64,000 nt of DNA from Corynebacterium sp. TAE3-ERU16 (GCF_019209935.1 NZ_JAHUTN010000002.1:310001-374000), one strand, 5' to 3'; positions 26,534-38,759 are shown, numbered from the stretch's first letter. A program made the numbers and translations. Notes: generated from the sequence alone by a model not told the origin.

Positions 26534-29500
26534 CTAGCTGTAGTCGTCCAGCGGGACGGAGGCGCCGGTGAACTCACCGTAGCCGTCGTCGCCGTAGATC
26601 GAGTCACCGTAGGTCGGGATCGCGTACGCCGCGTTGCGCGCCGCCTCGGTCGGCTTGACAGAGATGTTGCGGTAGCGGGAGATACCGGTTCCGGCCGGGA
26701 TGAGCTTACCGATGATGACGTTCTCCTTCAGGCCGATGAGCTTGTCGGAGCGCTTGTTGATCGCGGCATCGGTGAGCACCCGGGTGGTCTCCTGGAAGGA
26801 GGCCGCCGACAGCCAGGACTCGGTCGCGAGCGAAGCCTTGGTGATGCCCATGATCTCACTGCGCAGGGCCGCAACCTCGCCGCCGGCCGCGCGGACCTCG
26901 GCGTTGGCGAGCTTCGCCTCGGCGAGATCCACGAGCGTCCCGGGGAGGAACTCGGTGGAGCCGGACTCGATGACGGTGCCACGACGCAGCATCTGGCGGA
27001 TGATGATCTCGATGTGCTTGTCGTGGATCGCCACACCCTGGGCACGGTAGACGGCCTGCACCTCGTCGATGAGGTGCTGCTCGACGCCGCGGCGACCGAG
27101 AACCTCGAGGACGTCGTGCGGGTCCGCCGGGCCGCGGAGCAGTCGGTCGCCCACGTCGACGTGGTCGCCCTCCTGCAGCGTGCGGTCGATGTGTGAACCG
27201 GGAGCGTACTCCATCGGGGCGTTGATCATCGCGAGACCCTGCCGCTTCGACAGCTTCTCGTAGACGACCTCGTCCGATCCGTCGTCCGGCGTGATCGTCA
27301 GGGTCCAGAAGTTGCCCTCGTCCTCGAGGTGCACCGTACCGGCGACCGAGGCGATCGGGGCCTTGTTCTTCGGGACACGCGCCTCGAAGAGCTCCTGGAC
27401 ACGGGGCAGACCGCCGGTGATGTCGCCACCGACGCCACCCTGGTGGAACGTACGCATGGTCAGCTGGGTACCGGGCTCACCGATCGACTGTGCCGCGACG
27501 ATGCCGACGGCCTCTCCGATGTCGACCTGCTTGCCGGAGGCCATCGAACGGCCGTAGCACTTGGCGCAGACCCCGGTGGGGGTCTGACAGGTGAGGACGC
27601 TGCGGAGCTTGACCTCCGCGACACCTGCTTCGACGAGAGCATCGATCTCGAGCTCACCCAGATCGGAACCCGCCTCGAGGATGACCTCACCGGACGCGTT
27701 CGTCGCGTCCGCGGCGAGCACACGGCCGGTGACCGAGGTCTCGATCAGCTGGTGCCTGCGGTGACCGGTGACGTTGCCCAGAGCGTCGGTGACCTCGACC
27801 GCGACCGGGGCCTTGACACCCTGGCGGGTGGCGCAGTCCTCCTCGCGGACGATGACGTCCTGCGCGACGTCCACGAGACGACGGGTCAGATAACCCGAGT
27901 CGGCGGTACGCAGCGCGGTGTCGGCCAGGCCCTTACGAGAACCGTGGGAGTTGTTGAAGTACTCCAGGACGGACAGTCCCTCTCGGAAGGAGGTCTTGAT
28001 CGGGCGGGTGATGTAGTCACCCTTCGAGTTCACGACCATGCCCTTCATGCCCGCGAGCGTCCAGATCTGGCGCATGTTGCCGGCGGCACCGGACTTCACG
28101 ATCATCGGGATCGGGTTGTCGTCGGGGTACATGTCCTCGACGGCCTTACCCACGGTGTCCGTGGCGTCCTTCCAGAGCTCGACCAGGCGGTCGTAGCGCT
28201 CACGCTCGGTGAGTGCACCCTGGACCCAGTACTTGCGCTCGACCTCACGTGCCTCGGCCTCGTAACGGTCGAGGATCTCGGCCTTGTTCGGGAGCACGAG
28301 CACGTCGGACATGGTGATGGTGACACCGGACCGGGTGGCCCAGTAGAAACCGGCGTCCTTCATCTTGTCCATGGTCTGCGCGACGGTGATCATCGGGTAG
28401 CGCGAGGCGAGGTCGTTGATGACGTCACCGAGCAGGATCTTGTCGGTGCCACCGCCCTTACGGACCATGACGCCCTCGAGATACGGGTAGTTCCACGGCA
28501 GCAGGTCGTTGAACATGATCCGGCCGAGTGTGGTGTGCGCCATCCAGACGTCACCGCGCTTCCAGCCGTCGGGGAACTGCTCCGCCTCGATGTCCGCCGG
28601 GGGACGCAGGTGCGAGATGCGGACCTTGATCGGGGCCTGCAGGCCGAGCACCCCACGGTCGTACGCCATGATGGCTTCGGCGAAGGAACTGTAGACGCCC
28701 CTCTCGGGGCCGTTCTCGGTCGCGGGCTGGTACGCGCCCTGACCACCGAGTTCCTCGGGGTTCTTGTCGAGCGTGAGGAAGTACAGCCCGGTGACCATGT
28801 CCAGTCGGGGCATGGCCAGCGGCTTACCCGACGCCGGGGAGAGGATGTTGTTCGAGGCGAGCATCAGGATGCGGGCCTCGGCCTGGGCTTCGGCGGAAAG
28901 CGGCAGGTGGACGGCCATCTGGTCACCGTCGAAGTCGGCGTTGAAGGCCTCACACGCGAGCGGGTGCAGCTGGATGGCCTTACCCTCGACGAGCACGGGC
29001 TCGAAGGCCTGGATGCCCAGGCGGTGCAGGGTGGGGGCACGGTTCAGCATCACCGGGTGCTCGGAGATGGCCTCCTCGAGCACGTCCCAGACCTCGGGAC
29101 GCTGGCGCTCGACCATGCGCTTCGCGGACTTGATGTTCTGCGCGTACTCGCGCTCCACGAGGCGCTTCATGACGAAGGGCTTGAACAGCTCCAGCGCCAT
29201 CAGCTTCGGCAGGCCGCACTCGTGCAGACGGAGCTGCGGACCGACGATGATCACGGAACGACCGGAGTAGTCGACGCGCTTACCGAGCAGGTTCTGACGG
29301 AAACGACCCTGCTTGCCCTTGAGGAGATCCGACAGCGACTTCAGCGGGCGGTTGCCCGGGCCGGTGACCGGCCGGCCGCGACGACCGTTGTCGAACAGGG
29401 CGTCCACGGACTCCTGCAGCATCCGCTTCTCGTTGTTGACGATGATCTCGGGGGCACCGAGATCGATCATCCGCTTGAGGCGGTTGTTGCGGTTGATCAC

Positions 29501-30538
29501 GCGACGGTAGAGGTCGTTCAGGTCGGAGGTGGCGAACCGGCCACCGTCGAGCTGGACCATCGGGCGCAGCTCCGGCGGGATCACCGGGATGCTGTCCAGG
29601 ACCATGCCCGCGGGGTCGTTGCCGGAGCGCTGGAACGCTGCGACGACCTTGAGTCGCTTGAGTGCACGGGCCTTCTTCTGGCCCTTGCCCTCGTTGATGA
29701 TGGTGCGCAGTTCCTCGGCCTCGGCGTCGAGGTCGAAGTTGCGGATGAGCGTCTGGATGGCCTCCGCGCCCATGCCACCGGTGAAGTAGTCCTCGTAGCG
29801 GTCGACGAGTTCGGAGTAGATCGTCTCGTCCACGATCATCTGCTTCGGGGCGAGCTTGACGAAGGTGTTCCAGATCTCGTCCAGACGGGCGACCTCCCGC
29901 TCTGCGCGCTCGCGGATGTGCTGCATCTCCTTGTCGGCGGCGTTCTGCACCTTGCGGCGCGCGTCGGCCTTGGCGCCGGCGGCCTCGAGCTCGGCGAGGT
30001 CCTCCTCGAGCTTCTGTGCCCGGTCCGCGATGTCGGATTCGGCGTCGGCCTCGACGTCCTTCTTCTCCAGGAGCATCTCTGCCTCCAGGGTGGAAAGGTC
30101 GTTGTGGCGGGCCTCGTCGTCGACGGAGGTGATGATGTTCGCGGCGAAGTAGATGATGCGCTCGAGGTTCTTGGGCGCGAGATCCAGCAGGTAACCGAGG
30201 CGCGACGGAACACCCTTGAAGTACCAGATGTGGGTGACCGGAGCGGCGAGCTCGATGTGTCCCATGCGCTCACGCCGCACCTTGGACTTGGTCACCTCGA
30301 CGCCGCAGCGCTCACAGATGATGCCCTTGTAGCGGACACGCTTGTACTTGCCGCAGGCGCACTCCCAGTCGCGGGTGGGTCCGAAGATCCGCTCGCAGAA
30401 CAGGCCGTCCTTCTCGGGCTTGAGGGTTCGGTAGTTGATGGTCTCCGGCTTTTTGACCTCGCCCTTGGACCAGCGGCGAATGTCGTCGGCCGTAGCAAGG
30501 CCGATGCGGAGTTCGTCGAAGAAGTTGACGTCGAGCAC
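26534..30538 (-). CDS. rpoC: DNA-directed RNA polymerase subunit beta'
   Basis: 1334 residues, GTG start with AAAGGGAG upstream. The zinc-binding cysteines (C-A-C-G-K-Y-K ... C-E-R-C-G, about 60-78) and the active-site N-A-D-F-D-G-D that holds the catalytic magnesium are present. Actinobacterial length and domain order are normal. It lies 144 bp after rpoB, with a small CCCCC/GGGGG hairpin just upstream of the RBS. Large reading frames on the opposite strand are composition artefacts. Confidence 0.98.
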   Translation of the reverse strand: MLDVNFFDELRIGLATADDIRRWSKGEVKKPETINYRTLKPEKDGLFCERIFGPTRDWECACGKYKRVRYKGIICERCGVEVTKSKVRRERMGHIELAAPVTHIWYFKGVPSRLGYLLDLAPKNLERIIYFAANIITSVDDEARHNDLSTLEAEMLLEKKDVEADAESDIADRAQKLEEDLAELEAAGAKADARRKVQNAADKEMQHIRERAEREVARLDEIWNTFVKLAPKQMIVDETIYSELVDRYEDYFTGGMGAEAIQTLIRNFDLDAEAEELRTIINEGKGQKKARALKRLKVVAAFQRSGNDPAGMVLDSIPVIPPELRPMVQLDGGRFATSDLNDLYRRVINRNNRLKRMIDLGAPEIIVNNEKRMLQESVDALFDNGRRGRPVTGPGNRPLKSLSDLLKGKQGRFRQNLLGKRVDYSGRSVIIVGPQLRLHECGLPKLMALELFKPFVMKRLVEREYAQNIKSAKRMVERQRPEVWDVLEEAISEHPVMLNRAPTLHRLGIQAFEPVLVEGKAIQLHPLACEAFNADFDGDQMAVHLPLSAEAQAEARILMLASNNILSPASGKPLAMPRLDMVTGLYFLTLDKNPEELGGQGAYQPATENGPERGVYSSFAEAIMAYDRGVLGLQAPIKVRISHLRPPADIEAEQFPDGWKRGDVWMAHTTLGRIMFNDLLPWNYPYLEGVMVRKGGGTDKILLGDVINDLASRYPMITVAQTMDKMKDAGFYWATRSGVTITMSDVLVLPNKAEILDRYEAEAREVERKYWVQGALTERERYDRLVELWKDATDTVGKAVEDMYPDDNPIPMIVKSGAAGNMRQIWTLAGMKGMVVNSKGDYITRPIKTSFREGLSVLEYFNNSHGSRKGLADTALRTADSGYLTRRLVDVAQDVIVREEDCATRQGVKAPVAVEVTDALGNVTGHRRHQLIETSVTGRVLAADATNASGEVILEAGSDLGELEIDALVEAGVAEVKLRSVLTCQTPTGVCAKCYGRSMASGKQVDIGEAVGIVAAQSIGEPGTQLTMRTFHQGGVGGDITGGLPRVQELFEARVPKNKAPIASVAGTVHLEDEGNFWTLTITPDDGSDEVVYEKLSKRQGLAMINAPMEYAPGSHIDRTLQEGDHVDVGDRLLRGPADPHDVLEVLGRRGVEQHLIDEVQAVYRAQGVAIHDKHIEIIIRQMLRRGTVIESGSTEFLPGTLVDLAEAKLANAEVRAAGGEVAALRSEIMGITKASLATESWLSAASFQETTRVLTDAAINKRSDKLIGLKENVIIGKLIPAGTGISRYRNISVKPTEAARNAAYAIPTYGDSIYGDDGYGEFTGASVPLDDYS

Positions 30539-30682
30539 GTAACTCCCTTTCCCCCCGTCTTTCCGGGGGTGTTGTGTGAAGAAGAAGAATATCGGTGATT
30601 AGCTGCCCGTCCCGCGGGCCGCCCGCCCCGGTGGGGACAGGCACGACCCGCGGTCAGACCGTCGTGCGGTGCCGGGTGACCG

Positions 30683-33600
30683 TCAGGCCACGTCGTCGGT
30701 TCGCTCGTCGCGGGACAGGTTGATGCCCAGGGAGGCACCGGCCTGATCGAACTCGTCGTCGTCGGTGGTCCCGAGCTCCATCGGGGTGCCGTCGGCCGAG
30801 AGGACCTCGACGTTGAGGCACAGCGACTGGAGCTCCTTGAGCAGGACCTTGAACGACTCCGGGATACCCGGGTCCGGGATGTTCTCGCCCTTGACGATGG
30901 CCTCGTAGACCTTGACACGGCCGACGACGTCGTCGGACTTGATGGTCAGGAGCTCCTGCAGGGTGTAGGCGGCGCCGTATGCCTGCATCGCCCACACCTC
31001 CATCTCACCGAAGCGCTGTCCACCGAACTGGGCCTTACCACCGAGCGGCTGCTGGGTGATCATGGAGTACGGGCCGGTGGAACGGGCGTGGATCTTCTCG
31101 TCGACCAGGTGGTGCAGCTTCAGCATGTACATGTAGCCGACCGACACCGGGTAAGGGAAGGGTTCACCGGAGCGACCGTCGAACAGCTGCGCCTTGCCGT
31201 TGCCGTCGACCAGAGTCTGGCCGTCACGGTTCGGGCGGGAGTTCGCGAGCAGGCCCGCGAGCTCCTCGTTGGAGGCACCGTCGAACACCGGCGTGGCGGT
31301 GAGGGACTCCGGCGGGACGTCGTAGAGCGACTCGGGCAACGTCTTGATGAGCTCGGCGTTCTTGACGTCCTCCGGGTCGACGTGCCAACCCGCGGCGGCG
31401 AGCCAGCCGAGGTGGACCTCGAGAACCTGGCCGATGTTCATACGACGCGGGACACCGTGGGTATTCAGGATGATGTCCACCGGGGTGCCGTCGGGCAGGA
31501 AGGGCATGTCCTCGGCGGGGAGGATCTTGCCGACGACGCCCTTGTTGCCGTGGCGACCGGCGAGCTTGTCGCCGTCCTGGATCTTGCGTTTCTGGGCGAC
31601 GTAGACACGGATCATCTCATTGACGCCGGCCGCGAGGTCGTCATCGTCCTCGCGGGAGAACCGGCGCACACCGATGACCTTGCCGGTCTCACCGTGCGGA
31701 ACCTTCATGGAGGTGTCGCGGACCTCGCGGGCCTTCTCACCGAAGATGGCACGCAGGAGGCGCTCCTCCGGGGTCAGCTCGGTCTCCCCCTTGGGCGTGA
31801 CCTTGCCGACGAGGATGTCGCCGTCACGGACGTCGGCGCCGATGCGCACGATACCGCGGTCGTCGAGATCCTTGAGGACCTCCTCGGAGACGTTAGGGAT
31901 CTCACGGGTGATCTCCTCGGCACCGAGCTTCGTGTCGCGGGCGTCGATCTCGTGTTCCTCGATGTGGATCGAGGTGAGGACGTCCTCCTCCACGAGGCGC
32001 TGGTTGAGGATGATCGCGTCCTCGTAGTTGTGGCCCTCCCACGGCATGAATGCGACGAGCAGGTTGCGCCCGAGCGCCATCTCGCCCCGGTGGGTACCGG
32101 GGCCGTCCGCCAGGACCTGGCCCTCCTCGACGCGGTCACCCATGTTGACGATGGGCTTCTGGTTGTAGCAGGTGCCCTGGTTGGTCCGCTGGAACTTCCG
32201 CAGCATGTAGGTGTCACGGACACCGTCATCACCCATCACGGTGATGAAGTCGGCGGCGATGTTCTCGACGACACCGGCCTTGTTGGAGATGATGAGGTCA
32301 CCGGCGTCGTAGGCGGCGCGCAGCTCCATGCCGGTGCCGACGTACGGCGATTCGGCACGGACCAGCGGCACGGCCTGCTTCTGCATGTTCGCACCCATCA
32401 GGGCACGGTTGGCGTCGTCGTGCTCGAGGAAGGGGATCATCGCCGTGCCGACGGAGACCATCTGGCGGGGCGAGACGTCCATGTAGTCGATGCGCTCGCG
32501 GTCGACGACCTCGTTGTCGCCGCCCTTCATGCGTACGACGACCTGTTCCTCGGTGATCAGACCATTCTCGTCGTAGGGCGTGTTCGCCTGCGCGACGACG
32601 TGCCGGTCCTCCTCATCCGCGGTGAGGTAGTCGATCTCGTCGGTGAGTCGACCGTCGACGACCTTGCGGTACGGGGTCTCGATGAACCCGAAGGGATTGA
32701 TCCGGGCGTACGACGACAGGGAACCGATCAGGCCGATGTTCGGGCCCTCAGGGGTCTCGATCGGGCACATCCGGCCGTAGTGCGAGGGGTGCACGTCACG
32801 GACCTCGATGCCGGCACGCTCGCGGGAGAGGCCACCGGGGCCGAGCGCGGAGAGGCGACGCTTGTGCGTCAGACCGGACAGTGAGTTGTTCTGGTCCATG
32901 AACTGCGACAGCTGCGAGGTTCCGAAGAACTCGCGGATCGCGGCGGAGACCGGACGCACGTTGATCAGCGAGGTCGGGGTGATCGACTCGGCGTCCTGGG
33001 TGGTCATGCGCTCACGGACGACGCGCTCCATGCGGGACAGGCCGACGCGGACCTGGTTCTGGATGAGCTCGCCGACGGTGCGCAGGCGACGGTTGCCGAA
33101 GTGGTCGATGTCGTCGGTCTCGACCGGGATGGTCGTTCCGGCGGGTGACTTCATCGAGTTCTCGCCGGCGTGCAGCCGGACGAGGTACTCGATGGTGGTC
33201 GCGATGTCGTCCTCGGTCAGCGTGAGGTTGCCCTCGTTGTCGCCGCCGAGCCCCAGCTTGCGGTTGACCTTGTAGCGACCGACCTTGGCCAGGTCGTAGC
33301 GCTTGGCGTTGAAGAAGGAGTTCTCCAGGAGAGACTGCGCGAGGTCACGCGTGGGCTGCTCACCCGGGCGCTGCTTCCGGTAGATCTCCAGGAGCGCCTC
33401 GTCGGTGTTCGAGACACCGTCAGCCTCGAGGGTCGACATCATGATCTCGGAGAAGCCGAAGCGCTCCACGATCTGCTCGGTGGTCCAGCCGAGTGCCTTC
33501 AGCAGCACGGTGACGGGCTGACGGCGCTTCCGGTCGATGCGGACACCGACGGTGTCGCGCTTGTCGACGTCGAACTCGAGCCATGCACCACGGGAGGGAA

Positions 33601-34180
33601 TCACCTTCACTGCGTGCAGGGGTCGCTCGGTGGACTTGTCTATGGTCTGGTCGAAGTAGACACCGGGAGAACGGACCAGCTGGCTGACGACGACACGCTC
33701 CGTGCCGTTGACGATGAAGGTGCCCTTGTCGGTCATCATCGGGAAATCGCCGATGAAGACGGTCTGGGACTTGATCTCTCCGGTTTCGTTGTTGACGAAC
33801 TCCGCCGTCACGTAAAGCGGGGCGGAGTAGTTGATGTCCTTGTCCTTGCACTCATCGATAGAGTTCTTGACCTCTTCGAAGCGTGGCGTGGACAGGGACA
33901 GGGACATATTTCCGGAGTAGTCCTGGATCGGGGACAGTTCCTCGAGGATGTCCTCCAGTCCACTGGTCACTCGGGCGCCCTCAGGCGCTTCGGCCTGGGT
34001 GCGTTCACGCCACTCGGGCGTTCCGACGAGCCATGCGAACGACTCGAGCTGCAGGTCGAGAAGACCGGGCACCTCGATGGGTTCGTTGATCTTCGCGAAC
34101 GAGTAACGCTGCGGAGCTCCGGGGATTTCGGTCACTGACTTGGTCTGGCGGGAGACTGCCAAGATGCGTCCTTCCAGCAC
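30683..34180 (-). CDS. rpoB: DNA-directed RNA polymerase subunit beta
   Basis: 1165 residues from GTG at 34180 ([13 protein letters not shown]), matching the C. glutamicum start; the frame could extend 32 residues upstream without homology. The rifampicin region reads [13 protein letters not shown] ... [10 protein letters not shown], i.e. Asp, His and Ser at the main resistance positions are wild type. It is transcribed with rpoC. Confidence 0.98.
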   Translation of the reverse strand: MLEGRILAVSRQTKSVTEIPGAPQRYSFAKINEPIEVPGLLDLQLESFAWLVGTPEWRERTQAEAPEGARVTSGLEDILEELSPIQDYSGNMSLSLSTPRFEEVKNSIDECKDKDINYSAPLYVTAEFVNNETGEIKSQTVFIGDFPMMTDKGTFIVNGTERVVVSQLVRSPGVYFDQTIDKSTERPLHAVKVIPSRGAWLEFDVDKRDTVGVRIDRKRRQPVTVLLKALGWTTEQIVERFGFSEIMMSTLEADGVSNTDEALLEIYRKQRPGEQPTRDLAQSLLENSFFNAKRYDLAKVGRYKVNRKLGLGGDNEGNLTLTEDDIATTIEYLVRLHAGENSMKSPAGTTIPVETDDIDHFGNRRLRTVGELIQNQVRVGLSRMERVVRERMTTQDAESITPTSLINVRPVSAAIREFFGTSQLSQFMDQNNSLSGLTHKRRLSALGPGGLSRERAGIEVRDVHPSHYGRMCPIETPEGPNIGLIGSLSSYARINPFGFIETPYRKVVDGRLTDEIDYLTADEEDRHVVAQANTPYDENGLITEEQVVVRMKGGDNEVVDRERIDYMDVSPRQMVSVGTAMIPFLEHDDANRALMGANMQKQAVPLVRAESPYVGTGMELRAAYDAGDLIISNKAGVVENIAADFITVMGDDGVRDTYMLRKFQRTNQGTCYNQKPIVNMGDRVEEGQVLADGPGTHRGEMALGRNLLVAFMPWEGHNYEDAIILNQRLVEEDVLTSIHIEEHEIDARDTKLGAEEITREIPNVSEEVLKDLDDRGIVRIGADVRDGDILVGKVTPKGETELTPEERLLRAIFGEKAREVRDTSMKVPHGETGKVIGVRRFSREDDDDLAAGVNEMIRVYVAQKRKIQDGDKLAGRHGNKGVVGKILPAEDMPFLPDGTPVDIILNTHGVPRRMNIGQVLEVHLGWLAAAGWHVDPEDVKNAELIKTLPESLYDVPPESLTATPVFDGASNEELAGLLANSRPNRDGQTLVDGNGKAQLFDGRSGEPFPYPVSVGYMYMLKLHHLVDEKIHARSTGPYSMITQQPLGGKAQFGGQRFGEMEVWAMQAYGAAYTLQELLTIKSDDVVGRVKVYEAIVKGENIPDPGIPESFKVLLKELQSLCLNVEVLSADGTPMELGTTDDDEFDQAGASLGINLSRDERTDDVA

Positions 34181-34362
34181 CTCACGCGGTGGGCTCACCC
34201 ACGACGATGGTGGGCCCGTTCCGCTAGAATTTTTAGCATGTGGTCTGCTGTGGAACCAATCATCTCCGGATAGCACTGAATGACCTTGTCAAACCGGGTT
34301 TTTCAACCGGTCTGGCCAAGGTCGGACAGGATAACCGGAAAGAGATTCCAGCGCAACGAGCT

Positions 34363-34391
34363 AGCCTATACCATTTTCTTCCGGCTGTAAA
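34363..34391 (-). promoter_or_regulatory. SigA-type promoter of rpoB
   Basis: Minus strand: -35 TTTACA (34386-34391), 17-bp spacer, -10 TAGGCT (34363-34368). The leader to rpoB would be about 175 nt. A TTGACA at about 34290 is another -35 candidate without a good -10. Confidence 0.6.
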
Positions 34392-34449
34392 GTACCAGTT
34401 TTCGGCCGACGTCCGTCGGGCCGGGAACTCCGCCAACGTTCCCCATTCG

Positions 34450-34462
34450 CCCCCCCCCCCCC
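34450..34462. repeat. Run of 13 C
   Basis: An uninterrupted homopolymer of 13 cytosines in the gap between rpoB and the DUF3068 gene, upstream of the rpoB promoter. It could vary in length by slippage or be a sequencing problem spot. Confidence 0.9.
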
Positions 34463-34557
34463 GGGCCCGGAGAACGGGCACCGGAAGGATGTACTGCCGG
34501 CGCCACCCTAACAGATCGTCGGCGATCCGCCACCTGAAACCGCCGAACGGCACAGAA

Positions 34558-35544
34558 TCACGGATACCGCGTCGACTCCCCCGACTCCCCTCCGCGTCGC
34601 AGCCGACCACCTGACAGCACCCCGACAAGCCCGACGAGCAGAAGCAGGGCGCCGAGTGTCAGCAGCACGGTGGTGACGGTCCGTTGTCCGGAACCGTCCG
34701 GTACCCGTTCGGCCTGGGCGATGAGCCGGTCGACGGATTCCTCCGTCCCCGCCCCGTGGAACCGGAGCACCTGTTCACGGCGTTCACCGTCGCGGGTCCC
34801 GTAGTAGGATTCCAGATCCTCCCGGATGTCCACCACCAGTCCCGTCCCGACGTCTACGTACCAGTCCCGGTCGGCCGAATAGAACAGGTATCCGGGCTCG
34901 GTGCCCCCGTCCCCGGTCTCGAACGTCGTGGTGTTGAACATGTCCGCGTACCGTGTCGCCAGGTTCGTCGGTTCGATCGTCTGCCGGTAGACGTTGAGCT
35001 GCCGCCCGCCGCGTTCGACCGTCTCCCGGTACACCGCGGGTGCGCTCCCCCGCAGGGTCGCGTCGAAGACCTCGTAGGTCGTCTTCGCCGGGTCAGCGGG
35101 GAACTTCGCCCAGAGACCGGTCACGGGGACCTGGGTGGGCGGCAGGCCGAGCTGGGACGTCATCGTGGCGGGCCCCACCGCCTCCCCCGTCGTCCGGTCC
35201 ATGACGAAGCTCCACACGGACGCCTCGACGAGGCGCTCTATGTCGTCCTCGTTGGCCTCGCGCATCATCGTCGATCCGATCCGCACGGTCACCGTCTCCG
35301 CGTCAGCGGGATCGAGGAGCTCGACGTGGTGCTGGCGGATCACCGCGGCGGAGACGATCTCCCCCGGGCCCGGATTCAGTGTGGTCTCCGCGTTGCCGTC
35401 ACGCACCGTCAGTGTGGTGTCCTCCAGCGACAGCGGCAGCCGGCCGTCGTCATGGAAGAAGTGCGGTGCAACCAACCCCCAGGTGATGAGGGCGGCCCCC
35501 AGACCGAGGATCAGCACCGAGAAAATACGCGACTTCGCAAGCAT
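34558..35544 (-). CDS. DUF3068 (porin PorA-like) membrane protein
   Basis: 328 residues. One N-terminal hydrophobic segment (about 7-26), a large extracytoplasmic domain, and a second segment near residues 292-312 before a short Arg-rich tail. The layout and conserved stretches (P-V-T-G-L-W-A-K-F-P, Y-R-Q-T-I-E-P) fit DUF3068, a family restricted to actinobacteria. Its position between rplL and rpoB matches C. glutamicum. Function unknown; an envelope role is likely from topology. Confidence 0.85.
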   Translation of the reverse strand: MLAKSRIFSVLILGLGAALITWGLVAPHFFHDDGRLPLSLEDTTLTVRDGNAETTLNPGPGEIVSAAVIRQHHVELLDPADAETVTVRIGSTMMREANEDDIERLVEASVWSFVMDRTTGEAVGPATMTSQLGLPPTQVPVTGLWAKFPADPAKTTYEVFDATLRGSAPAVYRETVERGGRQLNVYRQTIEPTNLATRYADMFNTTTFETGDGGTEPGYLFYSADRDWYVDVGTGLVVDIREDLESYYGTRDGERREQVLRFHGAGTEESVDRLIAQAERVPDGSGQRTVTTVLLTLGALLLLVGLVGVLSGGRLRRGGESGESTRYP

Positions 35545-35629
35545 GACCCGATGCTACCCCGCGCACAGTCGGGTGATGAAGATCAGTTTTGCTCCGCTAT
35601 CCGCCGTCGAAACGGTCCCGGAACGGGAA

Positions 35630-35674
35630 AACGGCCCGCAGTTCCCCGTTCTGCACGGGAATCTGCGGGCCGTT
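35630..35674 (-). terminator. Terminator of rplJ-rplL
   Basis: Perfect 12-bp stem AACGGCCCGCAG / CTGCGGGCCGTT with an inner TTCCCCGTT/ACGGGAA pairing; GTTTTCCC follows on the minus strand. It lies 45 bp past rplL. Confidence 0.85.
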
Positions 35675-35719
35675 CGCCGGCCACCGTCGGACGGTGGCGG
35701 GAAGTCGAACCCGGAGGGA

Positions 35720-36106
35720 CTACTTCAGGGAGACCTTGGCGCCGGCCTCTTCGAGCTTGGTCTTGGCGGCCTCGGCGTCGTCCTTGGACGCAGCCTCGAG
35801 GATGGCCTTCGGAGCGGACTCGACGAGCTCCTTGGCTTCCTTCAGCCCCAGGCCGGAGACGATCTCGCGGACGGCCTTGATGACGCCGATCTTCTTGGCA
35901 CCGGCGTCCTCGAGAACGACGTCGAACTCGTCCTTCTCTTCCTCGGCGGCGGCAGCGGCACCGGGGGCGCCGGCGGCGACGGCGGCGACCGGAGCGGCGG
36001 CGGTGACGTCGAAGGTGTCCTCGAAGAGCTTCACGAACTCGGAGAGCTCGATGAGGGTCATTTCCTTGAAGGCCTCGATGAGCTCGTCATTGGTGAACTT
36101 AGCCAT
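35720..36106 (-). CDS. rplL: 50S ribosomal protein L7/L12
   Basis: 128 residues: N-terminal dimerisation helices, Ala/Gly-rich hinge (about 40-58) and the C-terminal factor-binding domain with G-L-G-L-K-E-A-K. It forms the flexible stalk that recruits EF-Tu and EF-G. It lies 99 bp after rplJ. Confidence 0.98.
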   Translation of the reverse strand: MAKFTNDELIEAFKEMTLIELSEFVKLFEDTFDVTAAAPVAAVAAGAPGAAAAAEEEKDEFDVVLEDAGAKKIGVIKAVREIVSGLGLKEAKELVESAPKAILEAASKDDAEAAKTKLEEAGAKVSLK

Positions 36107-36205
36107 GGTGGCAGTCCTTTCAGTTGGTGGCCCGGGTGCACCGGGCCGAAAAGTTTGTGCTGTGGTCTAACTCTGTGCGTCTCGCGCCGCGTGGCGGGAG
36201 ACGAC

Positions 36206-36727
36206 TTATTCTTCGCCCTGCTTCTTTTCCTGGAGCGCAGCGCTGAGGCGTGCGATCTGGGAAGCGGGAGCGTTGAACAGGCCTGCGGCCTTTGCCAAGC
36301 TGCCCTGCATGGCGCCCGCCAGTTTCGCGAGAGTGGTCTCGCGGTTGTCCAGCTCGGCGATGGCTTCAACCTGAGCCGCGCTCAGGAATTCGCCGTCCAT
36401 GTAGCCACCCTTGACCACGAACGCCTTGTTTTCCTTGCCGAAGTCCTTCATCGCCTTGGCTGCGTCAACAGCCTCGCCCTCGATGAAGGCGATTGCGGTG
36501 GGACCGGTCAGGATGTCATCAAGACCTTCGACGCCGGCTTCTTTCGCAGCCAGCTTGATCATGGTGTTCTTGGCGACGGAGTAGGTGACATCCGAGCCGA
36601 GAGCCCGACGCAGTTCAGTGGTCTGAGCCACGGAGAGACCGCGGTACTCGGTGAGCACGACGGCGTTGGTGGACTCAAAGCGCTGCTTGAGTTCAGCCAC
36701 TGCGGCGACGTTCTTCGCGTTAGCCAT
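36206..36727 (-). CDS. rplJ: 50S ribosomal protein L10
   Basis: 173 residues, [16 protein letters not shown] and the conserved E-Y-R-G-L-S-V block. L10 anchors L7/L12 dimers through its C-terminal helix. AAGGAGG lies upstream. Its leader carries a terminator-like hairpin (see 36814-36839), suggesting control by premature termination. Confidence 0.97.
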   Translation of the reverse strand: MANAKNVAAVAELKQRFESTNAVVLTEYRGLSVAQTTELRRALGSDVTYSVAKNTMIKLAAKEAGVEGLDDILTGPTAIAFIEGEAVDAAKAMKDFGKENKAFVVKGGYMDGEFLSAAQVEAIAELDNRETTLAKLAGAMQGSLAKAAGLFNAPASQIARLSAALQEKKQGEE

Positions 36728-36813
36728 TACTTCGCCTCCTTCCTCATGTGTGTAGGTCGTCTGATCCGCCGGGGCTCTCTCACGTCACCGACCGCGTGAA
36801 CGGTGGAAACATG

Positions 36814-36839
36814 AAAAAGCCCCGTGCAAGAGCACGGGG
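36814..36839 (-). terminator. Attenuator-like terminator in the rplJ leader
   Basis: Minus strand: CCCCGTGC, loop TCTT, GCACGGGG, then TTTTT: a textbook intrinsic terminator. It lies between the rplJ promoter (36995-37023) and the rplJ start, about 90 nt before the gene. L10 leaders in many bacteria regulate rplJL by L10 binding; the exact fold here is not worked out. Confidence 0.75.
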
Positions 36840-36994
36840 GGCGCACCTCGGGAAGAGGGAGGCTCCAAGTGTCTCCTGCGTGGGCCGTTCCGCGGTGCGG
36901 AAACCTTCGATCCCGGGTACCGGGATGACCGACGGTCTTCGGTGAAACTTGAGCTCGTCGCGTGGAAAACGCGCCGTTCAAACTTCGGTGGGTC

Positions 36995-37023
36995 AGTGTA
37001 TGCACGCGGACCCGGCGGGTCAA
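36995..37023 (-). promoter_or_regulatory. SigA-type promoter of rplJ
   Basis: Minus strand: -35 TTGACC (37018-37023), 17-bp spacer, -10 TACACT (36995-37000). Predicted leader of about 260 nt to rplJ, containing the attenuator hairpin. Confidence 0.75.
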
Positions 37024-37093
37024 ATCACGGGTGGCCGCTTCCCCGTGGGTGCACGCCCCGGGCACTCCCCCGGGGACGGAGGACCGGAGACGC

Positions 37094-37139
37094 GGAGCGC
37101 CCCGCGTTCCATCACGATGGACGGCACGCGGGGCGCTCC
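37094..37139 (-). terminator. Terminator of rplK-rplA
   Basis: Perfect 14-bp stem GGAGCGCCCCGCGT / ACGCGGGGCGCTCC with an 18-nt loop, 35 bp past rplA. It isolates rplJL from rplKA. Confidence 0.8.
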
Positions 37140-37174
37140 GGTCGACCCGGCAGTCAGGTCAACGATGGACTTAT

Positions 37175-37891
37175 CTAGACCTGGGGCTCGTCGAGGTAGT
37201 TCTTCACCACGGAGTTGTCCACGGGGATACCGGGACCGTTGGTGGAGGAGATGGTGATCTTCTTCAGGTAGGCACCCTTCGAGGAGGAGGGCTTGAGACG
37301 CAGCAGCTCGTCGATGAGAGCGCCGTAGTTCTCCGCCAGCTTCTCGGCGTCGAAGGAGGCCTTGCCCAGCACTGCGTGCAGGTTGGAGGCCTTGTCGACA
37401 CGGAAGGAGATCTTACCGCCCTTGATCTCGGTGACGGCCTTCGCGACGTCCATGGTCACGGTACCGGTCTTCGGGTTGGGCATGAGGCCACGGGGGCCGA
37501 GGACGCGGGCGACGCGACCGACCTTGGCCATCTGGTCCGGGGTGGCGATCGCGGCGTCGAAGTCGGTCCAGCCGCCCTGAATCTTCTCGATCAGTTCGTC
37601 GGTTCCGACCATGTCGGCGCCGGCTTCTTCGGCCTGGGTCGCCTTCTCGCCTGCGGCGAAAACGACGACGCGGACGGTCTTACCGGTGCCGTTCGGCAGG
37701 GAGACGGTGCCGCGGACGAGCTGGTCGGCCTTGCGGGGGTCGACGCCCAGACGGATGGCGACGTCGACGGTGGCGTCGAAGTTGTCGGAGGAGGTCTCCT
37801 TGACCAGGCGCGCGGCCTCGATCGGGGCGTAGATGCGGCCCTCGTCGATCTTCTCGGCCTTGGCGCGGTATGCCTTGGACTGCTTGCTCAT
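37175..37891 (-). CDS. rplA: 50S ribosomal protein L1
   Basis: 238 residues with the L1 hallmark [15 protein letters not shown]1 forms the mobile stalk at the E site and often represses its own mRNA. An 8-bp hairpin (GCTCCGTG/CACGGAGC, 37967-37996) sits in the 115-bp gap to rplK and could be an L1 target, a guess. Confidence 0.98.
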   Translation of the reverse strand: MSKQSKAYRAKAEKIDEGRIYAPIEAARLVKETSSDNFDATVDVAIRLGVDPRKADQLVRGTVSLPNGTGKTVRVVVFAAGEKATQAEEAGADMVGTDELIEKIQGGWTDFDAAIATPDQMAKVGRVARVLGPRGLMPNPKTGTVTMDVAKAVTEIKGGKISFRVDKASNLHAVLGKASFDAEKLAENYGALIDELLRLKPSSSKGAYLKKITISSTNGPGIPVDNSVVKNYLDEPQV

Positions 37892-38006
37892 TGTGATTCC
37901 TTAGTTTTCAGATGGTGAAAAGCGGGTGGGAATTTGTGGTGCGGGCCGAAGCGGGCCCTCCCACGTGCTCCGTGACCCGTGGTGCGGGCACGGAGCTTCA
38001 GGGATG

Positions 38007-38444
38007 TTAACCCTCGACCTCGATACCCATGGAACGGGCGGTGCCCGCGATGATCTTCGCCGCGGCGTCGATGTCGTTGGCGTTGAGGTCTTCCTTCTTG
38101 GTCTCCGCGATCTCCCTGACCTGCGCCATGGTGACCTTGCCCACCTTCTGGGTGTGCGGGACGCCGGAGCCCTTCTGCAGGCCGGCGGCCTTCAGCAGCA
38201 GCTTGGCTGCCGGCGGGGTCTTCAGCTTGAACTCGAAGGAGCGGTCCTCGAAGACGGTGATCTCGACGGGGACGACGTTGCCGCGCTGCTGCTCGGTGGC
38301 GGCGTTGTAGGCCTTGCAGAATTCCATGATGTTGACACCATGGGCACCCAGGGCGGGGCCGACCGGCGGGGCCGGGTTGGCCTGTCCCGCCTGGATCTGC
38401 AGCTTGATCAGGCCTGTGACCTTCTTCTTCTTCTTCGGGGGCAT
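38007..38444 (-). CDS. rplK: 50S ribosomal protein L11
   Basis: 145 residues, [21 protein letters not shown]11 forms the GTPase-associated centre with 23S rRNA and is the target site of thiopeptides; the Pro-rich N-terminal helix ([12 protein letters not shown]) is normal. AAGAGG lies upstream. The 382-bp gap upstream (38445-38826) holds no gene. Confidence 0.98.
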   Translation of the reverse strand: MPPKKKKKVTGLIKLQIQAGQANPAPPVGPALGAHGVNIMEFCKAYNAATEQQRGNVVPVEITVFEDRSFEFKLKTPPAAKLLLKAAGLQKGSGVPHTQKVGKVTMAQVREIAETKKEDLNANDIDAAAKIIAGTARSMGIEVEG

Positions 38445-38759
38445 CGTAGTACCTCTTCCTTGTTACCGACGGCGGTGGCCGATGTCCGTGTGTGGGCGTG
38501 ACCGGGACGAACCCGTTCCGAGATCACGCACAACCACCGTCGTCGTCCGGATGCCGGGCCCCACCCGCAGTTCCGACTGCGTTGAAGGCGTAACCCGGCC
38601 ACCGGGGATTGATGTGTGGGTTCCCGGATCCCCGTGCACGGGTGCACGTCGTTGTCCGGGTCGGCGCGTCCCCTTCTTCAGCTCCTCCACCGTCACCGGC
38701 TTCCCGGGGCTGCGATCCGGACACACGCAATTGACCAGACTACCCGACCCGGCGGAGGG

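Noticed and set aside
27329..30598. 1089-codon open frame antisense to rpoC, and similar long antisense frames over fusA, tuf and rpoB
   Set aside because: They mirror highly conserved genes; in high-GC DNA the complementary frame lacks stops. The translations are repetitive Asp/Val/Leu-rich and match nothing.
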